Shown: in pieces, positions 1-15,599 of the stretch
How the letters are laid out: each line of letters starts with the position of its first letter
Numbering within the stretch: the first letter of the stretch is position 1
DNA from: Nectonema munidae
Lineage: Eukaryota; Nematomorpha; Nectonematoida; Nectonematidae
Reading direction: 5' to 3'
Length of the DNA: 64,000 bases
Assembly (NCBI GenBank): GCA_030549495.1
Contig: JAUIRK010000418.1
Coordinates: forward strand, 147,501 to 211,500
Program-made: the position numbers and the translations under genes
The notes under the pieces: generated by a model
What the model saw: the letters and a program-made list of their open reading frames with translations, nothing else
The model's database searches: none
Told to the model about the DNA's origin: nothing

Positions 1-2918
<2,918 letters not shown>

Positions 2919-3122
2919 ACCACATCATCATCATCTAAGTGTTCTTCACCACATGAAACTAAGTCATGTACTGTTGATGTAAACATCGATAAGAATATTT
3001 CTTGTATAAATTGTAAAAAGAGTGGTTTTTCTGATTTAAGTCATTGCGCTAGTTCTTCCTCATGTCCTGTGTATTGTAGAATTTTAAAGGAACGCAAAAC
3101 AGGAAATTTTCAAAAAAACTAA
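2919..3122 (+). pseudogene. LINE-B ORF1 C-terminal fragment (Ser-rich, Cys/His motif)
   Basis: Reading in the frame that ends at TAA 3120-3122, the fragment starts with a Ser/Thr run (TCA/ACC/ACA codons), then KCSSPHE, then a Cys/His cluster CINCKKSGFSDLSHC followed by CPVY. This resembles the zinc-knuckle end of LINE ORF1 (gag-like RNA-binding) proteins, where a C-x2-C...H...C cluster is followed by CPxY. The spacing is not a standard CCHC knuckle. The ORF1 stop lies about 12 nt before the endonuclease frame, which is the usual ORF1/ORF2 layout. The N-terminal part of ORF1 is missing. Confidence 0.55.
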
Positions 3123-3133
3123 CTTCTTTTTAT

Positions 3134-3787
3134 TCATGTCAGTTTCTGTTATGGAATGTGTGTTCGCTTCATAACAAGTATATTGAAGTCTTAGATTTTT
3201 TGAATGCAAATTCGGTTGATGTTGCTTTCATAACAGAAACCTGGCTGAATTCTCAGTTCAACTTCATTATTTCACAGTTCTCACATAATGGGTTCTGTTT
3301 TGATCACGTTTTTCGTGATAAAAGAGGTGGTGGAGTCTGTGTCATTTATAGGGAAAATATTGTTACTAATGTTATTCAAGCTAATTCTTATAAAACGTTT
3401 GAATCAATCACGTGTGTTTTGAATGGCTCACATACTAACTATATGTTTATTTTAATATACAGGGTTCTAACTTTTAGTGTTAATGAGTTTGTTAATGAGC
3501 TTATTGATTTAATTTCGAGTCTCCATTCATTTCCGAATATAAAAGTTCTTTTGGGTGATTTCAATATTCACTTTGAAAAAGAAATGAGTTCTTACGTTAA
3601 AAATTTTGATAAAGAAATCAGTGTGTTCAATTTTAAGCGAGTGATCAATGAACTTACTCATATTGCTGGCCATTGCCTGGACAATGTATTTTCTGATTTT
3701 GATGATGGGGAAATTACTGAAGTAAAGGTAATGCCATTCAGACTTAGTGATCATTTTCCCGTTCTTTTTAAAAAATTTTTACAATGA
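3134..3787 (+). CDS. LINE-B endonuclease domain (APE type)
   Basis: The start of ORF2. The opening block FLLWNVCSLHNK is the usual first strand of the APE endonuclease, with the metal-binding Asn. FITETWL carries the catalytic Glu, then come GGGVCVIYREN, LGDFNIHF with the catalytic Asp/Asn pair, and RLSDHFPV with the SDH catalytic Asp-His. All key residues are present. The enzyme would nick the target DNA for target-primed reverse transcription. The frame runs off at 3787 just after SDHFPV because of a one-base slip in an A/T homopolymer, and the reverse transcriptase continues in the next frame. There is no conventional ATG at the true domain start. Confidence 0.8.
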   Translation, partial: SCQFLLWNVCSLHNKYIEVLDFLNANSVDVAFITETWLNSQFNFIISQFSHNGFCFDHVFRDKRGGGVCVIYRENIVTNVIQANSYKTFESITCVLNGSHTNYMFILIYRVLTFSVNEFVNELIDLISSLHSFPNIKVLLGDFNIHFEKEMSSYVKNFDKEISVFNFKRVINELTHIAGHCLDNVFSDFDDGEITEVKVMPFRLSDHFPVLFKKFLQ

Positions 3788-5942
3788 AAAAATTGAGTCT
3801 GTGAATATTAGAAAGATATTTGATTTTAATTGTATTTGTAAAGAGAATTTTCGATTGGATTTGCAAGTGAGCATTGATAGTTTCTCTTTTTTTTCTGCTA
3901 ATTACTCTTTACAGGACTTTTATAATAATTTAATATTGGCGATTGGAAATACTCTTTCCAATCATTCTAGTTATAAAACTGTGAAGTCAAAATCTTCCAA
4001 GCCTCCTTTGATAAATAGAGAGTTTACTCGCTCCAGAAACAAAAGAAGAGTTGCCTATAAGAAGTGGCTGAAATGCGCCACATCAGATAGACGAAGAATC
4101 TATGAAAGTTTACGTAACAATACGAGTTTAATTTTAGAAAAGAATATTTCTAAGTACTGTTATGATTTTATAAATAATGGGTCTAACTCAAAAAAGCTCT
4201 ACAACTACTTCCGTACTTTGATGGGAAAGTCTCATCAAGCTACCACCAAGTACTCTGCAATAGAAAAACAAAGATTTGCAAATATGTTCAACTCTTTTTT
4301 CCTCCATAAAGTTAGTTCTATAACTAATGACTTGAGTTTATCAAGGGTGATTGATTTTTCTATTATCATTGAAAGATTTGCTGTCTGTTCATTCACAAAG
4401 TTCAATTACACTGATTCAACAGAAGTTGAGGAGATAGTTAGAATACATGGAATCAAAATGGGACTGGCTGACATTCTGAATCCAGAATTGTTCAACTATT
4501 GTTGGGATATTCTACTTCCACTCTTTGTTCATTACATTAACTTTTCAATAAGATCCTCTCTATTTTTAGACATGAAATGTGGTTACATAATCCCTCTCCC
4601 TAAAACACAAAATGCTTCATTCATTGACATGAATGATTATAGACCAGTTTCAAACCTGCCGTTTCTGAGTAAGCTCTTTGAACGCATTATTCTAAAACAG
4701 CTGCAAAATCACTGTGTCAAAAACTCTTTGCTTGATGATGAGCAGTACCCTTATAAAAAAAATTGTAATACAGAATCTCTTTTACAAAGTCTCCTTGAAG
4801 CTGTTAGAGATTCATTCAGAAGAAAGCAATTTACTGTGCTCATTATGTTAGACTTATCTTCAGCCTTTGATACAGTTGATAGAGATTTACTGCTTAAATT
4901 ACTTCACGATGAGTTTGGAATTGGAGGTTGTGCTTTAAAGTGGCTTGAGTCCTACTTGGAGAACAGAAGTCAATGTACCATCATTGATAGATTCTGTTCC
5001 TCACCAAAGCTGACAAAATATGGCGTACCTCAAGGATCTGTTTTGGGTCCGTTTCTCTTCAGTCTGTATGTTACTCCGATTCTGAGATTTATTAAAAGTA
5101 AAGGATTCCAAGTCTTCGCATTTGCTGACGATATTTTTATTTTGAAAGAATTTGATTCCAAGTTTCAATATTCGACTTTAAAATGTATAGTTCCACATCT
5201 TTTACACGATCTTTCATCATTAATGATCAGCTTCAATCTAAAATTCAATAGAAAAAAAACAAGAGCGATAGTTTTCTCTTCATTTTCTTAAAATCAAGAG
5301 ATCTTTTTTCCCAGCATACCTTTGCATGATGGCCTACATATACCCATTTGTGATAAAGTCAATGTACTTGGCGTTTCTTTAGATAAAATTATGGTGTTTG
5401 ATCAACTGGTCTCTGATCTCTTAAAAAGTGGATATGCTTTTTTGAAAAACCTATCGAAAATTGCTAAACCTCTTACCCGAAATAATGTTAAAGTTTTACT
5501 GAACTCCTATGTTATTAATAAACTTGATTATTGCAATTCTCTGCTCTTCGGAATGTATGATTATCAAATCAAAAAGTTACAAGTATTGCAAAATACTTGT
5601 GCTAGAGTAATCTTAAAGATTCCTCGAAGACAAAGAGTTTCAAATGAACTCGAAAATTTACATTGGCTTACCATTAGAAGAAGAATAGATTTTAAAGTTT
5701 TGGTCCAAACTTTCAAATGCTTACATTTTTGTATACCTTTTTATTTGGCTCAAAAGATGTCTTTAAATTCAAGCATGCGATTGAAGACTTCTTTTACTGG
5801 CAATGGAAGAACTGTTATGAGTGCAGAAAAACTCTGGAATGGTTTACCTTTATACTTGAGAAGTATTAATGATTTAAATACTTTTAAGAAAAGCTTGAAA
5901 ACTTACCTATTTTCTTCAGAAATCATATCAAACAGAATTTAA
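3747..5942 (+). pseudogene. LINE-B reverse transcriptase with one internal stop
   Basis: The continuation of ORF2. The frame shows the conserved NDYRPVSNLPFLSKLFER block, motif A MLDLSSAFDTVD, motif B GVPQGSVLGPF, and motif C FADDIFIL, so the catalytic Asp triad is intact. An in-frame TAA at 5289-5291 falls where LINE-A has CAA (Gln), consistent with a single C-to-T change. After it the same frame continues through the thumb region (LDYCNSLL, LWNGLPLYLRS) to a stop at 5942. The parts before the stop would still give a protein with all RT motifs, but without the thumb. Expected length and block order match LINE-A. Confidence 0.82.
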
Positions 5943-6064
5943 AATTTCCTTCTATTTTTTTTTTCTTGTATTCATATTTACTTTGTGTTTGCATGTTTCT
6001 TAGATTATTATTGAATGTGTGTAGCGAGGTTTCGCTCTAAATAAATCTTTCATTCATTCATTCA

Positions 6065-6777
<713 letters not shown>

Positions 6778-8281
6778 AATATCGTTAACAAAATTTGGTT
6801 TAATGCTTTGCGATTATTCTTATAATTGACAAAAAATATTCATCTAGGGTTGAAATCTTACTAACGAAAAATTTATGTTCATGGTCTTAACATCATTCGA
6901 ATAAATTAATTTAGGGTGTCATTTTACATGTCTATAATCTATACCTCTTGTCTAAATATATATGTAGACATCTATTTTATTGAATTATTATATAGACAGT
7001 GATTTCTGCTATTTAATTGCAATCTTAATTTGTTTGCACAATTTATCTTATCTTCTATGATGTAAAAGATTTCACATACTGAGAGAAATTAATTCTAAAT
7101 TTATCTCTAGTAAATGTTATCAATTATTAACAATCCAGTTTATAGAGAAAAATTATTATTACTACCCATCTCTGTTTCACTTCTTTGGGCTCTCTTTCAG
7201 TAAAGTCACAACAGGATTATTATCTTCATCATTCACCAAATCAATATCATTTTAGAAAATAACATCTCATAACCCTTGAAAAATATTAAAGCGTGAGGGG
7301 CGCCTATCAAAATGTTCAATGATAAAAATTAGCAGCGAGCATTAAGTTTAAAAAACTGAAAATATTTTTTATATTTTTCTTATAAAAAGATGGAAACTAG
7401 TGGTGGACTTCGGTAAAATTAACCGAATATTAACCGGTGATTTAATATTAGAGTTAGTATTAACACAAGCCATAAATTTGATATTAATATTAGAGTAATA
7501 CAAAAACTTGATTTAAATATTAGAATTTGTGTTAACAAAACACAAAAAGGACGTGTACAGACAAAAGCCCTACCTGACAAAATCCCTCCATTTAGAATGA
7601 GATAGAGGACAAACTCCCCTTCCCCCGTAAAATCATAGCATATTTGAGCATGTATATTACATAACTTTGTTTTTAGTACATATTTAAAAAAATTCACTTT
7701 AATTCTAGCAAATGATACAATATTAAGCAAAATTCACTTTATTGAATTTAAAGGTAAGAAAGAATCTTCTGGGGGGGGGGGGATTTTGACCGGAAGGACT
7801 TTTGTCAGGGGGGGGGGGGGGATTTTGTCCGGGGTGGGGGAATTTTGTCCGGAGGGGGGAGGGGGGGTGTCCACGAGGATTTTTGTCCTATCTCCGATGA
7901 TCCAGTTATGAGTTAAGAAACTATGTATAAGGTATGCTGTATAAAAACCAATCTACTTGATTAAATTTTGTGTATAAAATAGATGGTCAAAAACTACTAC
8001 GCAAATTCTATATAACTTATATAATAAAATAGGGGGGATAAATGATTTATGGCATAACAGAAATATGATTTGTGTGATAAATTATTTCTCTTGACTATCG
8101 TATATAAAACATATGTAGATGAAGATAAGCTAGTTCCAAGGGGCGGATCGAGAAATTGGCATTAGGGGGGCGGGGGCGGATGTGTACAAAATGTACACAA
8201 ACAAGTAAGCTAGAATTTCAAAATAAAAAAGTTTTATAACATATATTTTTATTAAAGATAAAAAAACAAATATTAAAAACC
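6778..8281. other. No gene seen; AT-rich spacer with G-rich minisatellite
   Basis: I find no coding signal. At about 7770-7892 there is a strongly strand-asymmetric G-rich patch, in which runs of 8-14 G alternate with ATTTTGTCCGG. Around 7430-7510 there are degenerate TATTAATATTAGAG repeats. At 8137-8200 a GGGGCGGATCGAGAAATTGG segment resembles edge sequences of mobile elements and may be one end of the neighbouring piggyBac copy. Confidence 0.6.
7770..7892 (+). repeat. G-rich minisatellite with ATTTTGTCCGG core
   Basis: Four or five imperfect units, each a run of G followed by ATTTTGNCCGG. The G runs (up to 14) could form quadruplexes on the + strand. The ends fade into variants (TTTTTGTCCTATC). 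Confidence 0.8.
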
Positions 8282-10025
8282 CTATTTACAAAAAAGACAT
8301 AATTCTTTTTTAATTTTTTTTCTGTGTTCCGGACATATTGTTCTTTTGCAATTGAAACAAATAGATCGACTTCTTTTTTTGCATTCATAACATCTTCTAG
8401 CACGTTGTGGTTTTGTTACTTCATCGCATTCTAAAGCAGAAGATTCATACTTGGATGAAAAGCCTACAATAATGCATGCAAGTTTAGTTTATCTTCTAAG
8501 GTTTGCTTTTGTAAACAGTTTTTAGCAAAACGTTCACCAAGTTGGAAGGAGAGAGATCTGAGAAATTTCTTTCTGGTTATGCAGAAACCCAATTTTGAGA
8601 AAAAAATAAAAGCATTATGCCAGCAGACGTCTATTATGTTATAATTTTTCAGTACTGGCCATCTTACGCTCTTTCTACGTGTCGTGAACTCTTCTATTAT
8701 TCCATCCATCAGGTCTACTCCACTTTTGTTTTCATTATAATCAAGTATGGCGTTAGTCTTTAAATCTTCTCTAGAAAAAGCATCAATTTGAGAATGAGAG
8801 ATAAAAGTAGCAAAACATTTTTGTTTTTGCGTAGTGCATAGGAAAAAATACAAATTTTATTTTCATGATCATAGAGTGAAAGAGTAAAAAAAATTTGACG
8901 GCCTTACAATGTCTTCATGATGTGTGGAATTTCTTTCCTTCCGCTTTTGATAGTTCCTATTAGTGTCAAATTTTTTTTAGCCAGTTCAACAGCAAGTTTT
9001 TTAAAAGTAAAATACCTATCAGTATAAACTTCCCTTCTTGAACAAAAAAAAGACTCCATCAAATGAAGTACAATACTGCAGGAAAAACTTTGCTCGTATT
9101 TTTTTTCAAGATCTTTATTTGGACCATCATAGATATATCCTTTTAAGGCGAAACCGGAAGAAGCCTCATAAGCCCAATATATTTTAACACCATATTTATG
9201 TGGTTTATATATTCATGTAGACTCTACCAGGGACTTTGCCTCTATAGCCAACTAATTGTTCATCTACGGTTATGTTGATATCAGGAAATGTAGAAATTTA
9301 GTAGATTTTATTGAAACAAGTTCCATAAATCACGAATTGCTGTTAAACGTTCTGATTTTTTTCTTTCTTCACGGTTTCTGAAATAATCAAAACGTAAACA
9401 TTTTAGAAAAAAACTTAAATCTTTGAAAAGACATGGTTGCCTTATAAAAAGATCTGCCATCTACTTCTGTCCATAATTCTTGCAAATTTGTAATGTTTTC
9501 ACGATCAACTCCTACTCTAATTAAAATTGCAAAGGAAGCTTTTATTTCTTCCATAGAAAATTTTGCCATATGAGGAGGACATTGTGCACAATTATTTTTA
9601 GTTTTATATTCATAGCAAACATCACTCACTTTTCTGTTTGTATATCTCATAATAAGTAAAAACATTTCTTCAGAATAAAAAAGCATAAAAGCTTCCATCT
9701 CGGTGTTAACTCTGCAAACAACTCCAGGCTTCTGTGTCAAAATATTTCTTTTTCGTAGAGCAGAAGGAATAGGGTTATAATTCCAACGTATTCCGTTGAC
9801 TACAAGATTATTATCATACTTACAATTTTTAGGTTACTCCTCTTCAGATTCTGATTCATCAACAAAAATTTCGATTTCGCCTTCATTGTCATCACCATTA
9901 TGATTGCCTTGTGGTTCTTCGATCAGATCAGAAGTATCTTCAGTCAACAAAAATTCGTCTTCACAATGATCGAGCTCATTACCTTGAACATTTTCAGTCA
10001 TTTCGATATCATTTTCTTGGAGCAT
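8282..10025 (-). pseudogene. piggyBac-type transposase, broken
   Basis: Pieces in order along the - strand match the piggyBac transposase plan. An acidic N-terminus starts at the ATG at 10023-10025 and ends in a Glu-rich run near 9834. Next come the conserved WNYNPIPSALRKRNI...TQKPG block (9700-9790) and the helical domain to 9387. The catalytic region follows: a VDEQLVGYRGK block with the first Asp (about 9230-9280), KYGVKIYWAYEASSG (about 9160), a DRYFTFKKLA block with the second Asp (about 9010), and DYNENKSGVDLMD with the third Asp (about 8700). The last part is a C-terminal Cys-rich finger (CYECKKR...CFNCK...CPEH...CLFCK) ending in TAG at 8282-8284. The frame changes several times between 9387 and 8853 and again near 8460, so it is dead. 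In live relatives it performs cut-and-paste at TTAA. Confidence 0.85.
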
Positions 10026-10937
10026 AGATAAGAAAAAATGAGCCTTTTTAAAACATTTTTTTTCAGTTTCTTTCATTATGAACGAAGAACACCAGATAAA
10101 TAAAAAGTCAAACACGCTTGAAAAACAATAAAGTAATGGAAAATTATACGAAACAAAAACTATTGTGCATATGGATTGAATAAACAAAATGAAGAAAAAT
10201 TATAAAAGAAAACATATGTGCTTGTCAAAAGTACTTTTACAATTCTAAGTAAGCCTTGCAAGCCATCATTCATAACAGTAATTATTACATAAGGCATATG
10301 TGTACAGTTTGTACACATAATACTATGGTATGTTCTTTGCTTTTTATTTTTATACAGTAATACAAAATACTTATTTTATAATTGAATATAGTCTTTATGA
10401 TTAGTTTTAGTCCCAAGTGATTGTTGTTGTGAAAAAATTCATAAAGATATTTTTTCTTTATTAAAATCTTTTAAGTGTACATTTTGTACACAAGATACTA
10501 TTGAGGATAAATTTACAAAAAAAATTGGATAATATAATAGTAATAAGTGTCACACTTAACTACATTGAAACATAAAAAACTTCTTTGGGCTTCTCACTTT
10601 AGAGAAAGATTGAATCTAAAAAACGAGTTGCAGAAGCCATCATAATATTTGAGTTTTAAGAAAAGAATTAGATCAAGAAAAATTTTCAAGCAATTGGCAA
10701 TGCAATTTTAGGGGGGGGGGGCGTACGCCGGTTTCGCCCACCTTTAAATTCGCCAGTGAGTTCTACTTTGTATAATTTCAATCAAAAGTAAACGCATTTC
10801 AATCAATCAAAAGAAGTGAACAGAAACACAAGCACACATAAATTAATCAATCAATTATCATATAGTTTTTCATAAAAACTAATAATTTCTTCCCTTGCTC
10901 TTCCAAAAAAATTTTGAACTTTAATTTCTTTAATTAT
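10026..10937. other. Flank of the piggyBac relic; GTGTACA palindromes
   Basis: No gene. It contains two copies of a palindrome-like motif, GTGTACAnnnTGTACAC, at about 10308 and 10477. A third copy lies on the other side of the transposase relic at about 8189. They may be subterminal repeats of the piggyBac element. A run of 10 G lies at about 10712-10721. Confidence 0.45.
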
Positions 10938-11798
10938 ATGGCTTCAACTACAAAAAGATCTGCCGTGTTGGAGTATTTTGTAAAAAAAGAAAAAGATCAA
11001 GCAGAGTGTATGAAATGCAAGAAGATTTTTAAATGCGCTGGAAGTTCTACATCAACCCTTACTTACCATTTGAAAAATGTTCACAATATACTGAATAATG
11101 GAACTTCTTTTTCTAAGAAAATCAAAACCATAGAGCAATTTTTGGCAAAGAAATTCATTGAAGAGGAAATTTCTGAAATGGTCTGTTATTATGGGCTGTC
11201 TTTTACATCCATTGCAACTTGCCGTTTTATTCAAGAAAGTTTACTTGGAGAAAAGTATGAGAAAGCTCCACCTTTTACTCACAAAACTGTAAGAAAAATG
11301 ATAATAAATTTTTATTTAAGTGAAGATGCTGATGCTGATATCAAACAAACAGCATTAGGTATTTTTCAAAGATTATTTCCACCTACTACTGAAACTGATG
11401 AACATGAATTACAACTTATTGATGTTAACAAGGAAGTGAGGCAAAAAATAAAGCCCACTGAATACTTTTATACCCAGTATTTGGAAGAAATGGAAAGGAT
11501 GATGCATGTTCCACAAGCCAAAAAAAAATCGATATAGAAAGTGAGTTGGAACTTTTTAAATCACAAAAAGAACGTGGAAATCAATTGGAATCATTGTACC
11601 TAGCTCTGGGCACAATTAAAAACCAAGACGTGTGGAAGTTGAAAGACTCTTTTCTACTGCTGGTAAGTTTATTACTAAGTAAAGGAACAGTTTATCCTTT
11701 GAGACTATTGATGCTCCTTCTTTTTTAAAACTATTTCAAAAGAGTAAACAATTTTTAAAATAAAAACTGATTTAATTTTTTTGTTTTTTAATAGATAG

Positions 11799-11836
<38 letters not shown>

Positions 11837-12195
11837 AACGCACATCAGGGTAGGGGCGACGCCCTTTTCTCTCAGATGTGATTTCAAGGCAGGTAAAAAA
11901 AATTTAGAATTTTTTCAATTTTAAATATTTTTTATATCATAGTTGTACATAAGGCTAATTTCCCAAAACCAAAGTTAAAGCCTTTAGAGTTACTCAATGT
12001 GCTGAGAAATTACAAAATGTTCGAACTTGTTCCGAATGTTTGTATAAGCTAGAGATTGTTTTTGACTATCCCAGCTACTGTAGCATCTGCTGAAAGATCT
12101 TTTACAAGCTCAAATTGTTGAAGAATTATTTGCGATCCACAAGGCCAGACTTATTGATCTGGCGAGATTACGTATTGAGTCTAGCGTTGGTAAAA
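10938..12195 (+). pseudogene. hAT-type transposase with BED zinc finger, decayed
   Basis: From the ATG at 10938 an open frame to 11537 encodes a BED finger (AECMKCKKIFKCAGSSTSTLTYHLKNVH, with C-x2-C and H-x4-H spacing), followed by the helical region typical of ZBED/hAT transposases (IEQFLAKKFIEEE, LSFTSIATCRFIQE). The middle, which should hold the catalytic RNase H fold, appears largely deleted. A short piece continues at 11546-11650. Further on, at about 11985-12190 in shifting frames, the hATC dimerisation block is recognisable (IPATVASAERSF, LRSTRPDLLI). Live relatives are cut-and-paste transposases with 8-bp target duplications. This copy is an internally deleted remnant. A (TA)n run lies within it. 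Confidence 0.75.
11799..11832. repeat. (TA)n microsatellite
   Basis: About 17 uninterrupted TA units inside the hAT relic. Confidence 0.95.
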
Positions 12196-12612
12196 AAAAA
12201 ACTGATTTTGATAGTGTAATTTGAAATTTTGGGGAAAGAAAGCCAGAAAAGTTATTATTTGAATTTGAATTTTTATTTTTATTTATTACTCTTCTAAATT
12301 TGAATCTTCATCATATTTGAAATTAGTTTTTTTGCCAATTTACTTGTTACATGTGTGTATTGATATTTTTTTTATTTTTATACTAATCAAAAAAAATTTT
12401 TTTTTAGCTAATATGAATAAATCAACTTTTTAAAATTTATAAGGGCCCTTGAGTAGTTTTGTTTCGGGCCCAAAAATTCTCTCAGATGCCCTGTCTGGCA
12501 TATTTATCATAAACTGTCTAAAAATTTTTAGATTACTTTTTTAGTCAATTGATGATTGAAATATTAACTAATAAGATAAAGTTTTAAAAAATTTTGATTC
12601 ACCATTGTAGGA

Positions 12613-12842
12613 CAGTGGTTTCCAACCTTTTTTAGTTTGCGGCACCCTTGGCGAAAAATTCCTGGCACCCTTTGAGTAAAAACTTATTTAAAATTTCCAT
12701 AGTTTTTTTATTATAATTTTTTTATGTCTATATCTGCATTGATGCAACAATACCTTATACAGAGATCATATAAAAAAAATTTATACTGATCCTGCTATCA
12801 CAGAAAATATAATAATATAAATATGTAATGTTAAGTTTTACA
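12613..12842 (+). mobile_element. hAT-like MITE, copy 1
   Basis: A non-coding repeat of about 230 bp that begins CAGTGGTTTCCAACC, a typical hAT-type terminus, and continues GGCACCCTTGGCGAAAAATTCC. A second copy runs on the opposite strand at 20106-20338 with only scattered differences. The far end is not sharply defined: similarity stops at GTTAAGTTTTA. No terminal inverted partner is obvious. Confidence 0.7.
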
Positions 12843-13079
12843 GTAGTTTCCCAATTTTGGCAGCACTCTTAAAAAATCTTACGGCGTAGACAAGTTACAT
12901 ACTTGTTTCTTAAAACTATATAGCTCCTCAAAGTATTACTAAATCGACGATATAAAAGCACTTTATTATATGTGTTATTATTTCATTTACCTATGATCAA
13001 TCACGCTTTCTGATTTCAATGTGCTCTCATTTCCCTTACTTCTTGCATACTTAAATTTTTGTACTATAGCAAATAACGA

Positions 13080-14090
13080 TTGTCAGAAAAACTTGACAAA
13101 TGCTTTTTTGGAAATAAAATGATTTTTACCAATTCGATTGACACTTTCACACATTTTAATACTGTAATGGCCAAAAAAGTGCTGTAACGAAAAACAACAA
13201 TATTGTATTAAAAAATTGTTTTGAATGTGAGGAATATTATTAGTCAGAATTTTATCCACAATCAAAATTTTAATAAATTTGGAAATATGATTATGAGATA
13301 ATTAGCAGGCATACATCACTAATTATATTTGTACTTTGACATATTTTTTCACAGTAATGGTAAAAATTTAGCCAAAAAATAGTGTTAGCATGGTCAATTT
13401 AGTTTAAAAAATATTTTACTTAAAATGTGAATAAATGCTTTTGAGGAAAATTTTTAGCAAAACTAGCAAATTTGTTTGACATTTTCATATTTTCATTATG
13501 GTGATTTAGCATAAAAAATATTTTTTATTGAGAATGTAAATAACATCCTAGGAAATCATTTTTAGTCGTCAACCACAAATATGATTGACATTTTCACACT
13601 CAAATGGCAATAAATTAGTCGAGAAATAAAATTAGCTTCTTCGATTTATTTAAAAAAATATATTCTATTTAAAATATGGGTAAATGATTTTGGAGACACT
13701 TTCTCAGACGTAAACTGCAAATACTTTTAGATATTTTCAAACTATAGTTCCAAAAACTGAGTTTAGAAATGAAATTGGAATGTTATATTTGATGTAAAAA
13801 ATATACTACGTTAAATTTAATTAATTTTCTTGAAGAAAATAATCTGCCAAATTAATTGACACTTTCAGACATTTTGAAAACCTAATTGAAAAAAAGACTC
13901 GGCAATTAAAATTGTCATGTTTGTTTGTATATAAATGTGTATTTGTTTTTAATTTGTTAATAGTCCTAGATATAATGTTCAGACGTAAACCATAAATTTG
14001 ATTGAAACTTTCAGAATTTTTCAAACCCTAATTGCGAAAATTAAGTACGGAAATGAAGTCAGCATGATTGATTTCGTATAAAGCAACTTT
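13080..14090 (+). repeat. Diverged tandem array of about 145-bp units
   Basis: Six or seven degenerate units share a core that reads ATTTGATTGACACTTTCA followed by TTTTCAAAC...TAATTG..AAAA.T.AGT..GAAAT.AA and, later in the unit, GTAAACCATAAA. Cores lie near 13136, 13335, 13475, 13583, 13727, 13856 and 13997. Spacing is therefore about 110-200 with most near 140. It looks like an old satellite-like block. No reading frame is conserved between units. Confidence 0.65.
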
Positions 14091-14102
14091 ATATTAATTT
14101 AA

Positions 14103-14232
14103 CCCATTTAAGACCAAGCAAAGCAGACGATATCTAAAAAAACGCAGACGATTTATATTCAAAGTCATTGAAAAAAGCAGACGAAGATGAAATTACTTAT
14201 GTTCCAAAATAGGAACATTGGTCGTAAATGGG
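14103..14232 (+). mobile_element. piggyBac-type MITE (TTAA target), 130 bp
   Basis: Flanked by TTAA on both sides (14099-14102 and 14233-14236). The ends are inverted: CCCATTTAAGACCAA at the left and its near complement TTGGTCGTAAATGGG at the right. The interior carries three AAGCAGACGA motifs. TTAA duplication plus CCC...GGG ends is the piggyBac signature. It has no coding capacity. Confidence 0.85.
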
Positions 14233-14236
14233 TTAA

Positions 14237-15599
14237 AACAGAATTAAAGTTTTTGTTTTCTAAGTTGAATTTTAATTGTTTTAATTTAAATGTTCGTTTT
14301 TTTAGTTGTCGTTATCACTTCCTAAGAAGAGTACTCTTCCATAGCTAAATCCTAGAGATAGTCACGATCGGAAATCTAACCTAGACCAAGTTGATTGAGA
14401 TACCCTACGCCTCTAACAATAGGTTATATGTCTACTGATTCCAGTTATTTTTGTTAGGGTTAAAGGATATAGTTATTTGTAAGGTGGAAAAAATGCAAAG
14501 CAACCCCTTGATGCGAAAGGTAGTGCTTTTTCCAAGGTACTTGATAAATTTCAGCAATTTGCCATTTTGAACACCAACAGACGTGTTAACTTTCAAGAGA
14601 CAAAGGAACTAGTATATCATGCTTTAGTGATGGGACAATTAATCGGAGTCAGGATTTTTTCATGTATCCGAATCGGAATCGCATCGGAAATATTTACTGC
14701 TACAATCCTATATCTTGCCTTGATTCTTCAAATTTTTTTGTATTAAATAAACTGTATAGCAAGGCCTATTGTTCAATATTCTTTTCTGATAAATGTTTTT
14801 AATCAATGATGTCTATAGTTAATAACTGAAAAACCAGCATTTCGATTTTAGACGTGTTTTAGTACATAACGTGTTTAAAATCTAAATGCTATTTAGAATA
14901 ACCTTTATGCTTGATATCTATAATCTACATAATAGCATAATATATGAATGTATAGATAACATACAATACATGATTGAAAATTAATTAGTGATTGGTTATC
15001 ATAACTTACACTTCAAATAGGTGTAATGCATCTTTTCCTACTAGGCCGTGATGAAGTTATGACAATATAAAAATATTATATTCGTTGAAGTTTGTTAGGT
15101 TTATGAAGAGATTTTTATTTCTAACTTCTGTGGGTTGGGAAAGAGTGTTTTAATTGGAAATGTTAATCAAAGGACTTGAGGGCTCTTTTGTTCCTAGCAT
15201 CTAGTAGATCTTCGGTTTATTGCTAAAGCATGTAATCAGGTAAATGATGTCTTTAGTTTCTCATCAATTGCCCAAGAAAAAATAGAAGTTTTCAGATGGT
15301 TTATTTGTGTTTTCGTGATGCAATAACTGATCACTCCACAAACAGACGATTTTGGTCAATTCTTTTGAATTCCATCAAAAATTATTATTAAACTTATTAC
15401 GCAAATTGTAATTATGAAAGTTAACTTTTTATCTATACTTAAAGTTTAACTCATTATCTACGTTAAGGCATTTATACACAAAAAAAGATAATTGCATATG
15501 CCAGTCATACTAGGAATTTTCTACTCATTTCTAATTGATTCAGGAGCGACTTTCATCAAAGATTTTAGAGAACATGATCTAAGAGTAAGTAAAATATAA
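14237..15599. other. No gene seen
   Basis: AT-rich spacer. Around 14625-14690 the sequence TAGTGATGGGACAATTAATC followed by tandem ATCGGA-like words resembles the terminus of another hAT-group element. Similar wording occurs at about 48168-48200. Nothing else could be supported. Confidence 0.5.

Noticed and set aside
13080-14090. CRISPR-like array
   Set aside because: Units are diverged, spacing is irregular, no short exact repeats with unique spacers, and the genome is eukaryotic.
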